DNA from: CAZFVY01 sp964522665
Lineage (GTDB): Bacteria > Verrucomicrobiota > Verrucomicrobiia > Limisphaerales > CAZFVY01
Assembly (NCBI GenBank): GCA_964522665.1
Contig: CAZFVY010000017.1
Span: 1 to 64,000 of the forward strand
DNA length: 64,000 nt
Reading direction: 5' to 3'
Shown here: in pieces, positions 43,826 through 52,496 of the stretch
Numbering within the stretch: the stretch's first letter is position 1
Layout: every line of letters starts with the position of its first letter
Made by a program: the position numbers and the translations under genes
Notes under the pieces: model-generated
The model's input: only the letters and a program-made list of their open reading frames with translations
Databases searched by the model: none
Told to the model about the DNA's origin: nothing

Positions 43826-43972
43826 AAACCAGCGATACACCGCTGGCGCCCGGATAAGCCAAGGAGGTCGGTTTTTATGCCCCGCGTGCCTGGAACGCAT
43901 CGCGGGGCTCTTCTTTTTCTTGAAGCGAATCAAGACTTTTGCGCGCTCGGCGCGGCAAAGAGTCTTGATTCG
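43826..43972 (+). ncRNA. Candidate structured RNA with terminator-embedded start codon
   Basis: Three strong hairpins follow the promoter. The first is CCAGCG/CGCTGG (43829-43846). The second is GCCCCGCG/CGCGGGGC (43879-43908), followed by TCTTCTTTTTCT, an intrinsic terminator. The third is a 17-bp stem with one bulge (43926-43972, arms CGAATCAAGACT and its complement). A perfect Shine-Dalgarno AAGGAGGT (43861-43868) sits 8 bp before ATG 43877, and the G of that ATG begins the terminator stem. The ORF from 43877 is 59 codons (MPRVPGTHRGALLFLEANQD onward) and matches no known family. It may be an sRNA, an attenuator or a leader-peptide device. Confidence 0.4.
43879..43920 (+). terminator. Intrinsic terminator-like hairpin
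   Basis: An 8-bp GC-only stem (43879-43886 with 43901-43908) with a few extra inner pairs is followed by a pyrimidine tract TCTTCTTTTTCT at 43909-43920. It overlaps the beginning of the small ORF at 43877. Confidence 0.55.
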
Positions 43973-44182
43973 ATCTCCGCGCCGGCGCCGCGTGAGCCTC
44001 GCACGACGACACGATTTACCCTAAAGTCAGCGGTAGCAGCAAACCATCTTGCGTGATCCTTTGGGAATAAACGGCTCGGAAGAATCCCGCCAAACCAGTG
44101 CGGGTATTGCCTCGATTCTTCCAAACTGGCGCTGCTCCAAATCCTCACCCAATCTGACGTGTCGGTATGGCCGGTTTTTGGA

Positions 44183-44809
44183 TTACCCTTTTGCCGCCTG
44201 ACAAGTCAAAGCCGACGCGGCGGTTTTCTCGGCGAGGTCGGTGACGGCGGGCGGGTAGCCGGCCAGGACCAGCATCTTGACGGCGTTCCGGGTCCGGCAC
44301 GGGCCGGGGCGCAGGCGATAGTCGAACCAGGCGCCGGCGTCGGTGACGACCTCCGAGAAATGGTAGGCGTCGAATTGGGGCCGCAGGAGGTCGATCAACT
44401 CCTGATCGTGCGTGCTGGCCACGACCAACCAATGTTCGTTGAGGTATTTGAGCACGGCGTAACCGGCGCCGACCCGCTCGGCCGAGTTCGTGCCGCGAAA
44501 CGGTTCGTCGATCACGAACCAATGTTCGCGCCCGCTCGCCAGCGCCTCGCCGAGCATCCGCCGCAATTCGCTCGCCTCGCGGAAGAAGTAGCTTTGCCCG
44601 CTCGTCGTGCTTTCGTCGCGGCCGATCACCGTCATCACGCGCACCGGCGGCAGCGACGCGCGCCGAGCCAGGCAAATGCCGAGCGTTTGCGCGAGCACCA
44701 GATTCAGCGCCAGCGTTTTCATGAACGTGGTCTTGCCCGACATGTTGGTCCCCGAAAGCAGAATCGACGGCCCGGAGCCTTGGATCGACGCGCCGACCGG
44801 CCGCGGCAC
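44183..44809 (-). pseudogene. MutS-like ATPase, 3' part of a gene split by a MITE
   Basis: This 208-codon segment holds the MutS domain V ATPase: Walker A SGTNMSGKTTFMKTLALNLV, ESTTSGQSYFFREASELRRM, Walker B HWFVIDEPFRGTNSAERVGA and STHDQELIDLL. The missing upstream half lies beyond a 271-bp insertion. Joining HPLV of the upstream part to PRPVGASIQGSGPSILLSG restores a typical MutS sequence. Without the element the whole gene would encode about 550 residues. As it stands, no start or ribosome-binding site is evident for this half. Confidence 0.85.
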
Positions 44810-44811
44810 TT

Positions 44812-45082
44812 GTGTAGTGTCTCATAAATAACTGGTCATTCGCGGCCAGGGATTTTTGGCGCCAGCGAGGCGCGAGCGACGAGCATATCCAAGCGGATCT
44901 GTAAGGAGGGAGCAACGAAGCCGGCGTCAAAAAGGACTGCCGCCCTTCGGGTTGCGCCGGATTGGGTCGGTGGCTTCGTTGCGCCTCAGTCACAGCCCCA
45001 GCGCGGGGATGCTCCTTCGTTGCGCCTCGCCACCGACCCAATCCGGCGCAACGAATGACCAGTTATTTATGAGACACTACAC
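44812..45082. mobile_element. 271-bp MITE with perfect 31-bp inverted ends
   Basis: Terminal inverted repeats of 31 bp are perfect: 44812-44842 (starting GTGTAGTGTCTCATAAATAA) and 45052-45082. Inside, a second perfect inverted repeat of 24 bp (44951-44974 and 45029-45052, starting GTTGCGCCGGATTGGGTCGG) forms a large stem-loop. A 13-bp direct repeat TTCGTTGCGCCTC flanks its loop (44975-44987 and 45016-45028). No ORF of transposase type is present. The target duplication is unclear: comparison with the restored gene fits either none or a 3-bp CAC. Confidence 0.88.
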
Positions 45083-46105
45083 CAGCGGGTGGAAGACCGC
45101 CTCGAATTCGAAACGTCGGCCCGCGTTCAACGTGGGCCGGCAAACATACGGAAACTCAGCGAGGCTGCGCGACAGCCCCTGGAACGCGTCGAGCCGGGCC
45201 ACGACCTGGAACAGCCGCAGCGCTTCGGCGCGGCGCTGGTTCAGCGCGGCAACGGCCCGGCACGAGGCGGACAGCTCGAACAGGCAAAGCAGATTCAGAT
45301 ATTCGATCAGCGCGACCGCCAGATCGTTGCCTTCCAATTTGCGCAACAACCCAAGCGAAACTCGGCCGTGCAGGTCCTTCGCCGGGCCAGCCAACGCCTG
45401 AAGTTCCGCGACCTCCGGCAAATCAACCCCGCGCAGCGCCACGATCAATCGCGGGACGCAGCCGAGCAGTCGCCCCAGGCTCGTCAGCGGAGCCGAACGT
45501 TCCTGGATCATGCGACCGTGGCGGAGGTGGACAACGATGTTCACGATCCAGCAGCCCAACATCGGGAAGAGGAACCAGCGGCTCACAAGCAACCCGGCGG
45601 TACACGCGAGCGCCGCCAGCGAGAGCAGGTAAAACCAACGATAATACGACGGATTCGACTCCGGCGGCCCGAAGAGAAAGCGCGCCAGTTCGCCCGGCTC
45701 GTTTCGGTTCAAATCGGCGAGCGCCTCGGCGAGGGCGTCGCGCTCCCGCGGCCGGGCGGCGAAGACATCGCAATCGCGGACGTTGGCGGCGAGTGATTCC
45801 TCATGACCTTGATAACGGCGCAGCAACGCGTAGAGATATTGCGCGCCCAAAGGCGTGACGGAGCGGTCCAGCCGGGCAAGAATCTTGTCGAATTCGAGGT
45901 CCGCCCAAGTCCGCTCGTCCACTTCATCGGCTGACGTCCCTACCGACGCGAGGGCCGCCTGGTAGGCGCCGAGTTGGCTGGCGTCCAACTCCCAACGTCT
46001 GGTCGCCGCGTTCGGCTCGACGCTCGCGCGGCGGCTGAAGTGGTCGTTCCACTTTTCGCGCCACACGTCCGCCAGCCAGCGCCCGCCAAGGTTTCGCGGC
46101 GCCAT
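45083..46105 (-). pseudogene. MutS-like protein, 5' part, with transmembrane segment
   Basis: The N-terminal 341 codons of a short MutS-related protein. A helical clamp-like region, EFDKILARLDRSVTPLGAQY, is followed by two hydrophobic helices (WFYLLSLAALACTAGLLVSR and FLFPMLGCWIVNIVVHL) and then lever-type helices. It ends at FHPLV, where the MITE sequence brings a stop. Membrane-anchored MutS-like proteins of this shape are known in several phyla, with no established mismatch-repair role. It starts 24 bp after the AIM24 gene, probably in one operon. Confidence 0.82.
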
Positions 46106-46129
46106 GGCGAGTTGCCCGTCGTCGCTCAG

Positions 46130-46927
46130 TCAGCGATTGTCGCCGTCCAGGAAGCGGCCCAAGCCGCCCAGGACGGAACCTTCCTCGCGTCCGCCGCCGC
46201 CCGTTTGCGGCGCCGCGGCGTAGATGCGTCCGGCCAAGCGGCTGAAGGGCAGCGATTGCAGCCAGATCCGCCCCGGTCCCCGGAGCGTCGCGAAGAAGAA
46301 GCCTTCGCCGCCGAACAACGCGGTTTTGATGCTGCCGATGTATTGAATGTTGTAATCGACCGAGGGTTGGAGCGCGACCAGACAGCCGGTATCCACCCGC
46401 AGCATTTCGCCCGGCGCCAGGTCGCGCTGATAGATCGTTCCCCCGGCGTGAACGAAGACCAATCCGTCGCCTTGCAGCCGCTCGAGGATGAACCCTTCCC
46501 CGCCGAACAAGCCGGCCCCGAAGCGTTTGGTGAAGGCGATCCCGATGCTGACCCCCTTCGCGCCGCAAAGAAAAGCGCCTTTCTGAGTCAACAACTCGCC
46601 GCCGACGTCGGGCAGGCGGATCGGGATGATCTTGCCGGGGTAAGGCGCCGCGAAGGCGATCCGCTTCTTGCCCATGCCACGGTTCTGAAACACGGTGGTG
46701 AAGACCGTCGCGCCGACCAGAAACCGCTTGCCGGCGCCAATGAGCGCGTCCATGAAACCGCTGCGGGATTGCGAGCCGTCGCCGAAAATGGTCTCCATCT
46801 CGATGCCGTCCTCCATGTACATCATGCCACCGGCTTCGGCCACCGCCGCCTCCATCGGGTCCAGCTCGACCTCGACGAACTGCATTTCCGTGCCATAAAT
46901 CTGGTAATCGACTTCGTGCATTTGCAT
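46130..46927 (-). CDS. AIM24/TIGR00266 family protein
   Basis: A 265-residue beta-rich protein of the AIM24 family: MHEVDYQIYGTEMQFVEVEL, EAGGMMYMEDGIEMETIFG, GKKRIAFAAPYPGKIIPIRL, a duplicated FGGEGFILERL/FGGEGFFFATL segment, and HAGGTIYQRDLAPGEMLRVD. Function in bacteria is unknown; the mitochondrial homologue affects membrane organisation. ATG 46927 is preferred over upstream GTG 46948; GGAAAGAAAG lies before it. Confidence 0.92.
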   Translation of the reverse strand: MQMHEVDYQIYGTEMQFVEVELDPMEAAVAEAGGMMYMEDGIEMETIFGDGSQSRSGFMDALIGAGKRFLVGATVFTTVFQNRGMGKKRIAFAAPYPGKIIPIRLPDVGGELLTQKGAFLCGAKGVSIGIAFTKRFGAGLFGGEGFILERLQGDGLVFVHAGGTIYQRDLAPGEMLRVDTGCLVALQPSVDYNIQYIGSIKTALFGGEGFFFATLRGPGRIWLQSLPFSRLAGRIYAAAPQTGGGGREEGSVLGGLGRFLDGDNR

Positions 46928-47164
46928 AAGTTTGGACTTTCTTTCCACCGCGCCTCGGGCCGGCGGTTAAGTTGGTTTTGGTTGCGTTGCGCCGCGATCT
47001 GTTTCGCTATTCGTTTAGCTCAGCGCCACGGCGAAAACCATTACAAAGTGAGGGCGGGATTGTAGCCGCCTGGAACTGCCGTAATTGCTGCGATAGGAGG
47101 ATGAGCCAGCCTGCGGCGCGGCGAATCGTCGAACGTGATCAGACTCGCGCTGGCTTGCGTGCGA

Positions 47165-47333
47165 CCGGACCGCGGCTCTGTGAGCCGCAGCGGCCACGCA
47201 AGGGAGTTGGGCGCACCGAACCGGCCACGGCTCACGCGGCTCCGTCCGCCAGACGCGCCACCAAACTGTCAACGCGTTACGACATGCGGAGCTTGCTGCG
47301 AGTCACAGACCCGCGCGCCGGCGCGTCGGGCGC
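47165..47333. repeat. 170-bp direct repeat, copy A
   Basis: About 90% identical by eye to copy B at 47887-48054. It opens with the palindrome GCGGCTCTGTGAGCCGC and contains GAGTCACAGACCCGCGCGCC near its end. A related fragment, GACTCACAGAGTCGCGCGCC, lies near 55953, so the family is dispersed. Confidence 0.75.
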
Positions 47334-47539
47334 CGTGACGCGCCACAACCTTCGCGCAGATCTCGGAACGGTGGACGGTTGAGCGAGAAGAATCAGATCC
47401 CGGGGCCGCCACCGCCAGGGCAGATGCATCAAAATCCCGCCGTGCGAGTCGTGTCGGCCCGTTTTTTGAGCAAGGGTCGCTTCCTTCGGTTTTAGGAGAC
47501 GATCTAGTGAAAGAATCCTGGAGGGATTCCGTCCCAAGG

Positions 47540-47696
47540 CCCAAGGTTGTCCCGCGCCGCGGGCAACCTTGGGTGTCCGGTCCGTCCCGATCCAACCCCG
47601 AAGCCGGTTGTGGCGCCAGCCGCCGCCACAACCCGCTGCGGGGTTGGCAAACACACGCGATTGAACCCAAGGAAGGCGCGTTGCGCCATCCTTGGG
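47540..47696. repeat. Cluster of three large stem-loops
   Basis: Hairpin 1 (47540-47573) pairs CCCAAGGTTG with CAACCTTGGG around a GC-rich inner stem. Hairpin 2 (47592-47647) pairs CCAACCCCG with CGGGGTTGG around an inner GTTGTGGCG/CGCCACAAC stem. Hairpin 3 (47666-47696) pairs CCCAAGGA with TCCTTGGG around GGCGC/GCGCC. They are in tandem in a region without genes. Confidence 0.7.
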
Positions 47697-47886
47697 CTTT
47701 ACGACTCAGCCCCGCTGGGGCCGAAGGAAGGGCGCGGGCGCAAAAAATGGCTGACCTTTTAAATCGTAATCCGGTTACGGCAACAAGCTCCTCACGACTA
47801 CCACGGGGTTGTATCGAGAATTCGGTGGGATTGGTAACAACCGTCGGTGGGTTCCACATTTAGATGCGTTTGCCCTGCCGCCATCG

Positions 47887-48054
47887 CCGGACCGCGGCTC
47901 TGTGAGCCGCAGCGGCCACGCAAGGGAGTTTGGCGCATCGAACCGGCCATGGCTCACGCGGCTCCGCCCGCGAGACGCCGCCCCAAACTGTCAACGCGTT
48001 CCGACGTGCGGAGCTTGCTGCGGGTCACAGACCCGCGCGCCGGAGCGTCGGGCG
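47887..48054. repeat. 170-bp direct repeat, copy B
   Basis: This is the second copy of the repeat at 47165-47333, in the same orientation and about 720 bp away. It ends roughly 100 bp before the acetyl xylan esterase gene. Confidence 0.75.
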
Positions 48055-48151
48055 CGTCGTTTGCCACAAAATGAAGTCGCGCGAATGCGCTGAACGGGCC
48101 GGCTTGGTGGGAGCTTGAACGTTGGATTGCGCTTATGCCATCATCCACACC

Positions 48152-49456
48152 ATGCAATCGTCCCTTCCGTTTCGTTTCGCTTTGGCGCTATTGACCGGCG
48201 CCGCTTTGCTTGGCCCATGCGGCGGGCGCGCCCAGCAAATCATCGTCACCCCTGATCACGCCGATGGCGTGTACGAGACCGGCCAGACGATCCGGTGGCG
48301 GGTCGAGTCGATCGGCGAAACGGCCGACTCGCTCCGTTACACCATCAAACGAGGCGGCTTGACCGAGGCGGGGACGGGCGCGTTGGCGTTGACGAACGGA
48401 GCCGCCGTGATCGAAACCAAACTCGACGAGCCGGGCACCTTGTTGGTCGAAGTTAGCAACGCCTCCAGTAAGCGACGCGTGGGGTTGAGCGGCGCCGCGG
48501 TCGCGCCGGGCAAAATCAAGCTCGCCGCGGAACGGCCGGCCGATTTTGACGCGTTTTGGGAGGCGAAAGTGAAGGAGTTGCAGGCGATTCCGCCCAATCC
48601 CAAACTCGAGCCGGGCGCGGGACCCGCGGGCGTGGATTATTGGAAGATCACGATGGATAACATTCACGGGTCGCATATCCATGGCCAGATCGCGCGGCCG
48701 CAGACGGGCGAGAAATTTCCGGCGTTGCTGATCGTGCAATGGGCGGGCGTCTATCCGTTGCAGACCAATTGGGTGACGAGCCGGGCGGTGAAGGGGTGGC
48801 TGGCGCTCAATATCGAGGCGCACGATTTGCCCATCGATCAACCGGCTTCGTTTTATCAGGACCAAAGCAACGGCCCGTTGCGCGGCTACCCTTCGATTGG
48901 CAACGATGATCGCGAGACCAGTTACTTCCTGCGCATGTATCTTTCGTGCTACCGCGCGGCGCAGTACTTATCCGAGCGGCCGGATTGGGACGGCAAAACG
49001 CTGGTCGTGATGGGCGACAGTCAAGGCGGCATGCAAACGCTCATCACCGCGGGAATGCATCCGAAAATCACCGCCGGACTGGCGTTGGTGCCGGCGGGCT
49101 GCGACTTGCTCGGTCCAGTGGCCGGCCGCCGCGCGGGCTGGCCGAATTGGTATGACAACGTCTCGGGCAAGGACCCGGCCAAGGTGCGCGAGGCGAGCCG
49201 CTATTTCGACGCGTGCAACTTCGCGCCGCGTATCAAGTGCCCCATGTTGATCGGACTGGGTTTGATCGATGAAACCTGCCCGCCCGCCGGCGTGTTGGCC
49301 GCGGCCAACCAAATCACCTCACACAAAGAAATCGTGATCCTGCCCAAGTCTGGTCATCAAAACGTGCGTGACTCGCAAGCCGCCTTCACCCGGCGCAAAG
49401 AGAACGCCTGGCTCCCAGCGTTGCAGTTGGGCCAGGCGCCGCCGGTCAATCAGTGA
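48152..49456 (+). CDS. Acetyl xylan esterase (AXE1) / cephalosporin-C deacetylase family
   Basis: A 434-residue secreted alpha/beta hydrolase. A signal peptide (RFALALLTGAALLGPCGGRA) is followed by a beta-sandwich domain (about 30-125) and an AXE1 catalytic domain with DFDAFWEAKVKELQAIPPNP, the nucleophile motif VMGDSQGGMQT, GLIDETCPPAG (acid) and PKSGHQN (His). It would remove acetyl groups from xylan or other glycans outside the cytoplasm. ATG 48152 is chosen for the signal peptide. Confidence 0.9.
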   Translation: MQSSLPFRFALALLTGAALLGPCGGRAQQIIVTPDHADGVYETGQTIRWRVESIGETADSLRYTIKRGGLTEAGTGALALTNGAAVIETKLDEPGTLLVEVSNASSKRRVGLSGAAVAPGKIKLAAERPADFDAFWEAKVKELQAIPPNPKLEPGAGPAGVDYWKITMDNIHGSHIHGQIARPQTGEKFPALLIVQWAGVYPLQTNWVTSRAVKGWLALNIEAHDLPIDQPASFYQDQSNGPLRGYPSIGNDDRETSYFLRMYLSCYRAAQYLSERPDWDGKTLVVMGDSQGGMQTLITAGMHPKITAGLALVPAGCDLLGPVAGRRAGWPNWYDNVSGKDPAKVREASRYFDACNFAPRIKCPMLIGLGLIDETCPPAGVLAAANQITSHKEIVILPKSGHQNVRDSQAAFTRRKENAWLPALQLGQAPPVNQ

Positions 49457-49520
49457 ATCCCGTCGATTAGTCCGCGACTCGAGAAGCTGGCTCCGCGTGG
49501 TTAGGGAGCCGATCTGTGCC

Positions 49521-49559
49521 AAAAAAAAGACGCGGGCCGGGAGTGACCCCGGCCCGCGT
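49521..49559 (-). terminator. Intrinsic terminator of the LamG gene
   Basis: On the minus strand a 12-bp GC stem (ACGCGGGCCGGG with CCCGGCCCGCGT) is followed by a run of eight T. It lies 38 bp past the LamG stop. In the plus direction there is no U-tract, so it serves the minus-strand gene. Confidence 0.85.
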
Positions 49560-49596
49560 GTGCGCGTTTGGTGTGTTCTCTACCAGACGACCGGCT

Positions 49597-52239
49597 CTAG
49601 AATTTGAGCCGGTAAAACTTCGCCGAAGTGCCGGCGGCAGGGTGGAACGGCGATGACGCGCCAGACACGTCAGCGAAAGGTCCGGTCACATTGTCCGCTT
49701 GCTGAAGCGTGCCCGCCACGTAGGTAACCGTGACGGCGGCGCCCGCGTGGGTCACCGTCAACGCGCCGGAACCCGCGGGATTAAACGTATAGTGGGCGGC
49801 GACCTGGCCGGCCGTAAGCGCGACGTTGTAGATGGCGACCTCATCGATGGTCCCGGTGAAGAAGTCATCCCAGCCGTTGCCCGTCGAGCCGGTGGCCCAG
49901 CCGGCGTTGTTGACCGGCAACGCGCCGATCGGGTCGGTGGTGGAATTTGCCAGCGCGCCGTTACGATAGAGGTTCCAGTGGGCGCCGTCATAAACGCCGA
50001 CCAACTGGATCCATTTGCCGCCGCCGAGATCACCCGCGGGCACGGCGATGGAAACGCTGTGCGTGTTCGTGCCGTCCGAGGCGCCGAAGGCGTAATTCGC
50101 GCCGTTATTCTCCAGACGCAGGAAGACTTCGGACCCAGCGTAAACGGAGCCGTTGGTCACGACCAGGGTCGGGTCCGGGTATGAAGTGATGGTCGGCGGG
50201 CCGTGCGAGATCACGCGCGCCAGTGTTCCCTGCGTGGCGTCGGGCTTGATCCAGGCCTCGAGGCTGATCCGATTGGAAATATTTAGGCCGGAGGGATTAT
50301 CGAAGCTCACCCAACCGCTGGTCCCGTTAAAGGGCGCGGCGAGATTGGCGAGTTCAAAGCCGGCGTTGGTCAAACCGGCGACTGACGCGGTGGTATCCAT
50401 CATGACGCCCGAGGCGGCGTCGCCGAGCGACCCGCTGTTGCCGGCCGGGAAATACGCCGGCTCGTCCAAGCGCAGGTAAGTCGCCGGCTGCAAGGCCTGC
50501 GTTCCCGACTGATCGTAAGGCGCGGTCAACACCAGCGTCTCGTAGTTCGTGCCGCGATTGTAGTTTGTGCCAGCCTGATAATGGGCGAGGATTTGATCGG
50601 GCGTGAGCAGCGTCTTGTAGATTGCGACGTCCGCGACGTCGCCTTCGAAGGCGTTCGCACCGATTCCCGACGCGATATTGTAAGAACCGATTGCCAGGTC
50701 GGCCGGGGGCGAGTTGTCCTCGGTCGGATTGGTGTTCGCTTTATAGATCGCCGCGCTGTTCGTGGCGGCGAGTACGCCATTTATATAGATCGCCTCGCCA
50801 TTGCCGCCGTCCCAAGTGGCCACGACGTGCTGCCACTCGCCGACCGTGTAATCGACCCCGCTCGTGACGTCCTGCCCGCCCGAGCCGCTGCCGGAGTACA
50901 TCCGGAAATTCCAACCGACGCCGGAGTAGCCTGACGTGCTGGAATAGGTCGCGTTCGGCGCGCGTTGAAAGAACACCCAGCCGGTTCGATTGCCGGATTG
51001 GACGTAACGATTATTAATCGGCGCGGCGCCGGGATTCTGACGGTCGCTGGTCGCGCGGAACCACGCTTCGACGGAGAAGGGTTCGTTCTCGGGCGGGTTG
51101 TTGTCGGCCATCCACGGAATGTCCGTCGTCGCGCTGCCGTTCCGATAATGGTACGACGCGGCGCCGCCGCTGGTCGAGCCGACGACGGCGCCGGCGACGG
51201 GATGGCGGACATCGGCGGTATGCGTCGCCATGCCACTGGCCTGCAAAGAGCCCAGGTTAACCGCGACATCCGGGCCAGGGGCGCGGTCGTCGAGGCGGAG
51301 ATAAAGCGTGGGGCCGTCCGATTGGACGAGTTGCTCGTAAGCGACCGCGCGCGCGGCGTTCGTCGCGTTCTGGTAGTGGGCGAGGATTTGCGCGGCGGTC
51401 AGCTTCTTGGCGTAAAACGCGACTTCATCGACGCCGCCGCGAAACGGATTCGAACCGGGCGCGGTATTATTGTACGAGCCGATCGTGAACCCAGCCGGAC
51501 CGTTCGGAGCTTCGGAAGCCGGATGATCGTTGGAATTGGCGACGTACGCCTTCGGGTCGGAACTCGTGTTCCCGCCGGTGGCGGCTTGGACACCATCGAT
51601 GTACATCGTGGCCGTTTGCGCCGCCCCGTCCCAGACGGTCACGACATGCTGCCATTGGCCCAGCCTGTACGGAGCGCCGCTTGCGAGGTTGATGCCTACG
51701 TTGCTTCCGTTTCCCGTATAGGTCGCAAAAGTCCATCCAACCCGTGTCTCGCCATCCGTGCTATAAGTAGAATTAGGATTGCGCTGGAAGTAAACCCAAC
51801 CCTGTCGATTGACGCCCGAATAGGAGTAGCGGTTCATGATCGGCGCGGGGCCGGCAAAGGAACCCGCGACCTTGTCGCTGGTGGGGTAAAACCAGGCCTC
51901 GATGGTAAACGAGTTCGTGGCGTTAGGGTTCAACGCGGCGTTCCACGGAACCGTCGTCCAGGCGGTCGAATCGAAATACGTGGCGGGATTATGGCTGCCG
52001 ACAATCGCGCCGGGAATCAGGTGCGTGTTGACATTCGTGGCGGCGCCGGCGGCGCCGAGGCTGCCGGCGTTAAGGTTTACGTTCGACCGGGTCGTCGGAT
52101 CGTTGAGCCGGTAATAGGCGACGGGTCCGTCGCGCAGGACGGTCGCTTGATCAGCCCGGGCGGGGGCTGGAGCAAACACGCAGGCTAATATGGCGAGGGA
52201 AGCCATCGATAAATGAAGACGGGGAACGGTTTTTTTCAT
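49597..52239 (-). CDS. Secreted protein with three LamG (concanavalin A-like) domains
   Basis: An 880-residue protein with a signal peptide (LSMASLAILACVFAPAPARA) and three LamG-like jelly-roll modules. Each starts with a YYRLNDP/LYLRLDD/TYLRLDEP strand and contains SFTIEAWFYPTSD-, WQHVVTVWDG- and DEVAFYAKKLTAAQILAHYQ-type blocks. A C-terminal beta segment (LTVTHAGAAVTVTYVAGTLQ, then FHPAAGTSAKFYRLKF) is typical of Verrucomicrobiota surface proteins. Carbohydrate or glycan binding is the usual LamG role. The ATG at 52239 is preferred over the frame start at 52254. An intrinsic terminator follows the stop. Confidence 0.9.
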   Translation of the reverse strand: MKKTVPRLHLSMASLAILACVFAPAPARADQATVLRDGPVAYYRLNDPTTRSNVNLNAGSLGAAGAATNVNTHLIPGAIVGSHNPATYFDSTAWTTVPWNAALNPNATNSFTIEAWFYPTSDKVAGSFAGPAPIMNRYSYSGVNRQGWVYFQRNPNSTYSTDGETRVGWTFATYTGNGSNVGINLASGAPYRLGQWQHVVTVWDGAAQTATMYIDGVQAATGGNTSSDPKAYVANSNDHPASEAPNGPAGFTIGSYNNTAPGSNPFRGGVDEVAFYAKKLTAAQILAHYQNATNAARAVAYEQLVQSDGPTLYLRLDDRAPGPDVAVNLGSLQASGMATHTADVRHPVAGAVVGSTSGGAASYHYRNGSATTDIPWMADNNPPENEPFSVEAWFRATSDRQNPGAAPINNRYVQSGNRTGWVFFQRAPNATYSSTSGYSGVGWNFRMYSGSGSGGQDVTSGVDYTVGEWQHVVATWDGGNGEAIYINGVLAATNSAAIYKANTNPTEDNSPPADLAIGSYNIASGIGANAFEGDVADVAIYKTLLTPDQILAHYQAGTNYNRGTNYETLVLTAPYDQSGTQALQPATYLRLDEPAYFPAGNSGSLGDAASGVMMDTTASVAGLTNAGFELANLAAPFNGTSGWVSFDNPSGLNISNRISLEAWIKPDATQGTLARVISHGPPTITSYPDPTLVVTNGSVYAGSEVFLRLENNGANYAFGASDGTNTHSVSIAVPAGDLGGGKWIQLVGVYDGAHWNLYRNGALANSTTDPIGALPVNNAGWATGSTGNGWDDFFTGTIDEVAIYNVALTAGQVAAHYTFNPAGSGALTVTHAGAAVTVTYVAGTLQQADNVTGPFADVSGASSPFHPAAGTSAKFYRLKF

Positions 52240-52496
52240 GGTTAATAGGCTCAATCGGTTCGTCGAGCGAGGGAGAGATTAGGCGCGCTTCGGTCGGGTT
52301 GCCAGTGAAGATTCGGCGCCGTTCCGATGGCGGCGGCAAGTCTGTGGTCCGGGCGCCGACGCCGCTCGTCACCATCGTCCGCGGAATTGGCCGAATGCCC
52401 GCCGCCATCCGCGATCTCCTCGCGCAACAGACTTTACCACCGAAGCCGGGAGCGCCAAGCTCGCGCGGCTCAGACGGGTGAGGCAGGCGCATAACA

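Larger units (their letters stand above)
46928..48151. repeat. 1.2-kb gene-free region rich in repeats
   Basis: No gene is seen. The region contains two direct copies of a 170-bp repeat (47165-47333 and 47887-48054), and between them a run of large hairpins (47540-47696). The frames over these repeats are open only because of composition. Confidence 0.6.

Noticed and set aside
47135..48093. Short open frames in the repeat region, and the impression of a CRISPR-like array
   Set aside because: Only two long repeats 720 bp apart, with no regular short repeats or spacers and no cas genes; the frames follow the repeats on both strands.
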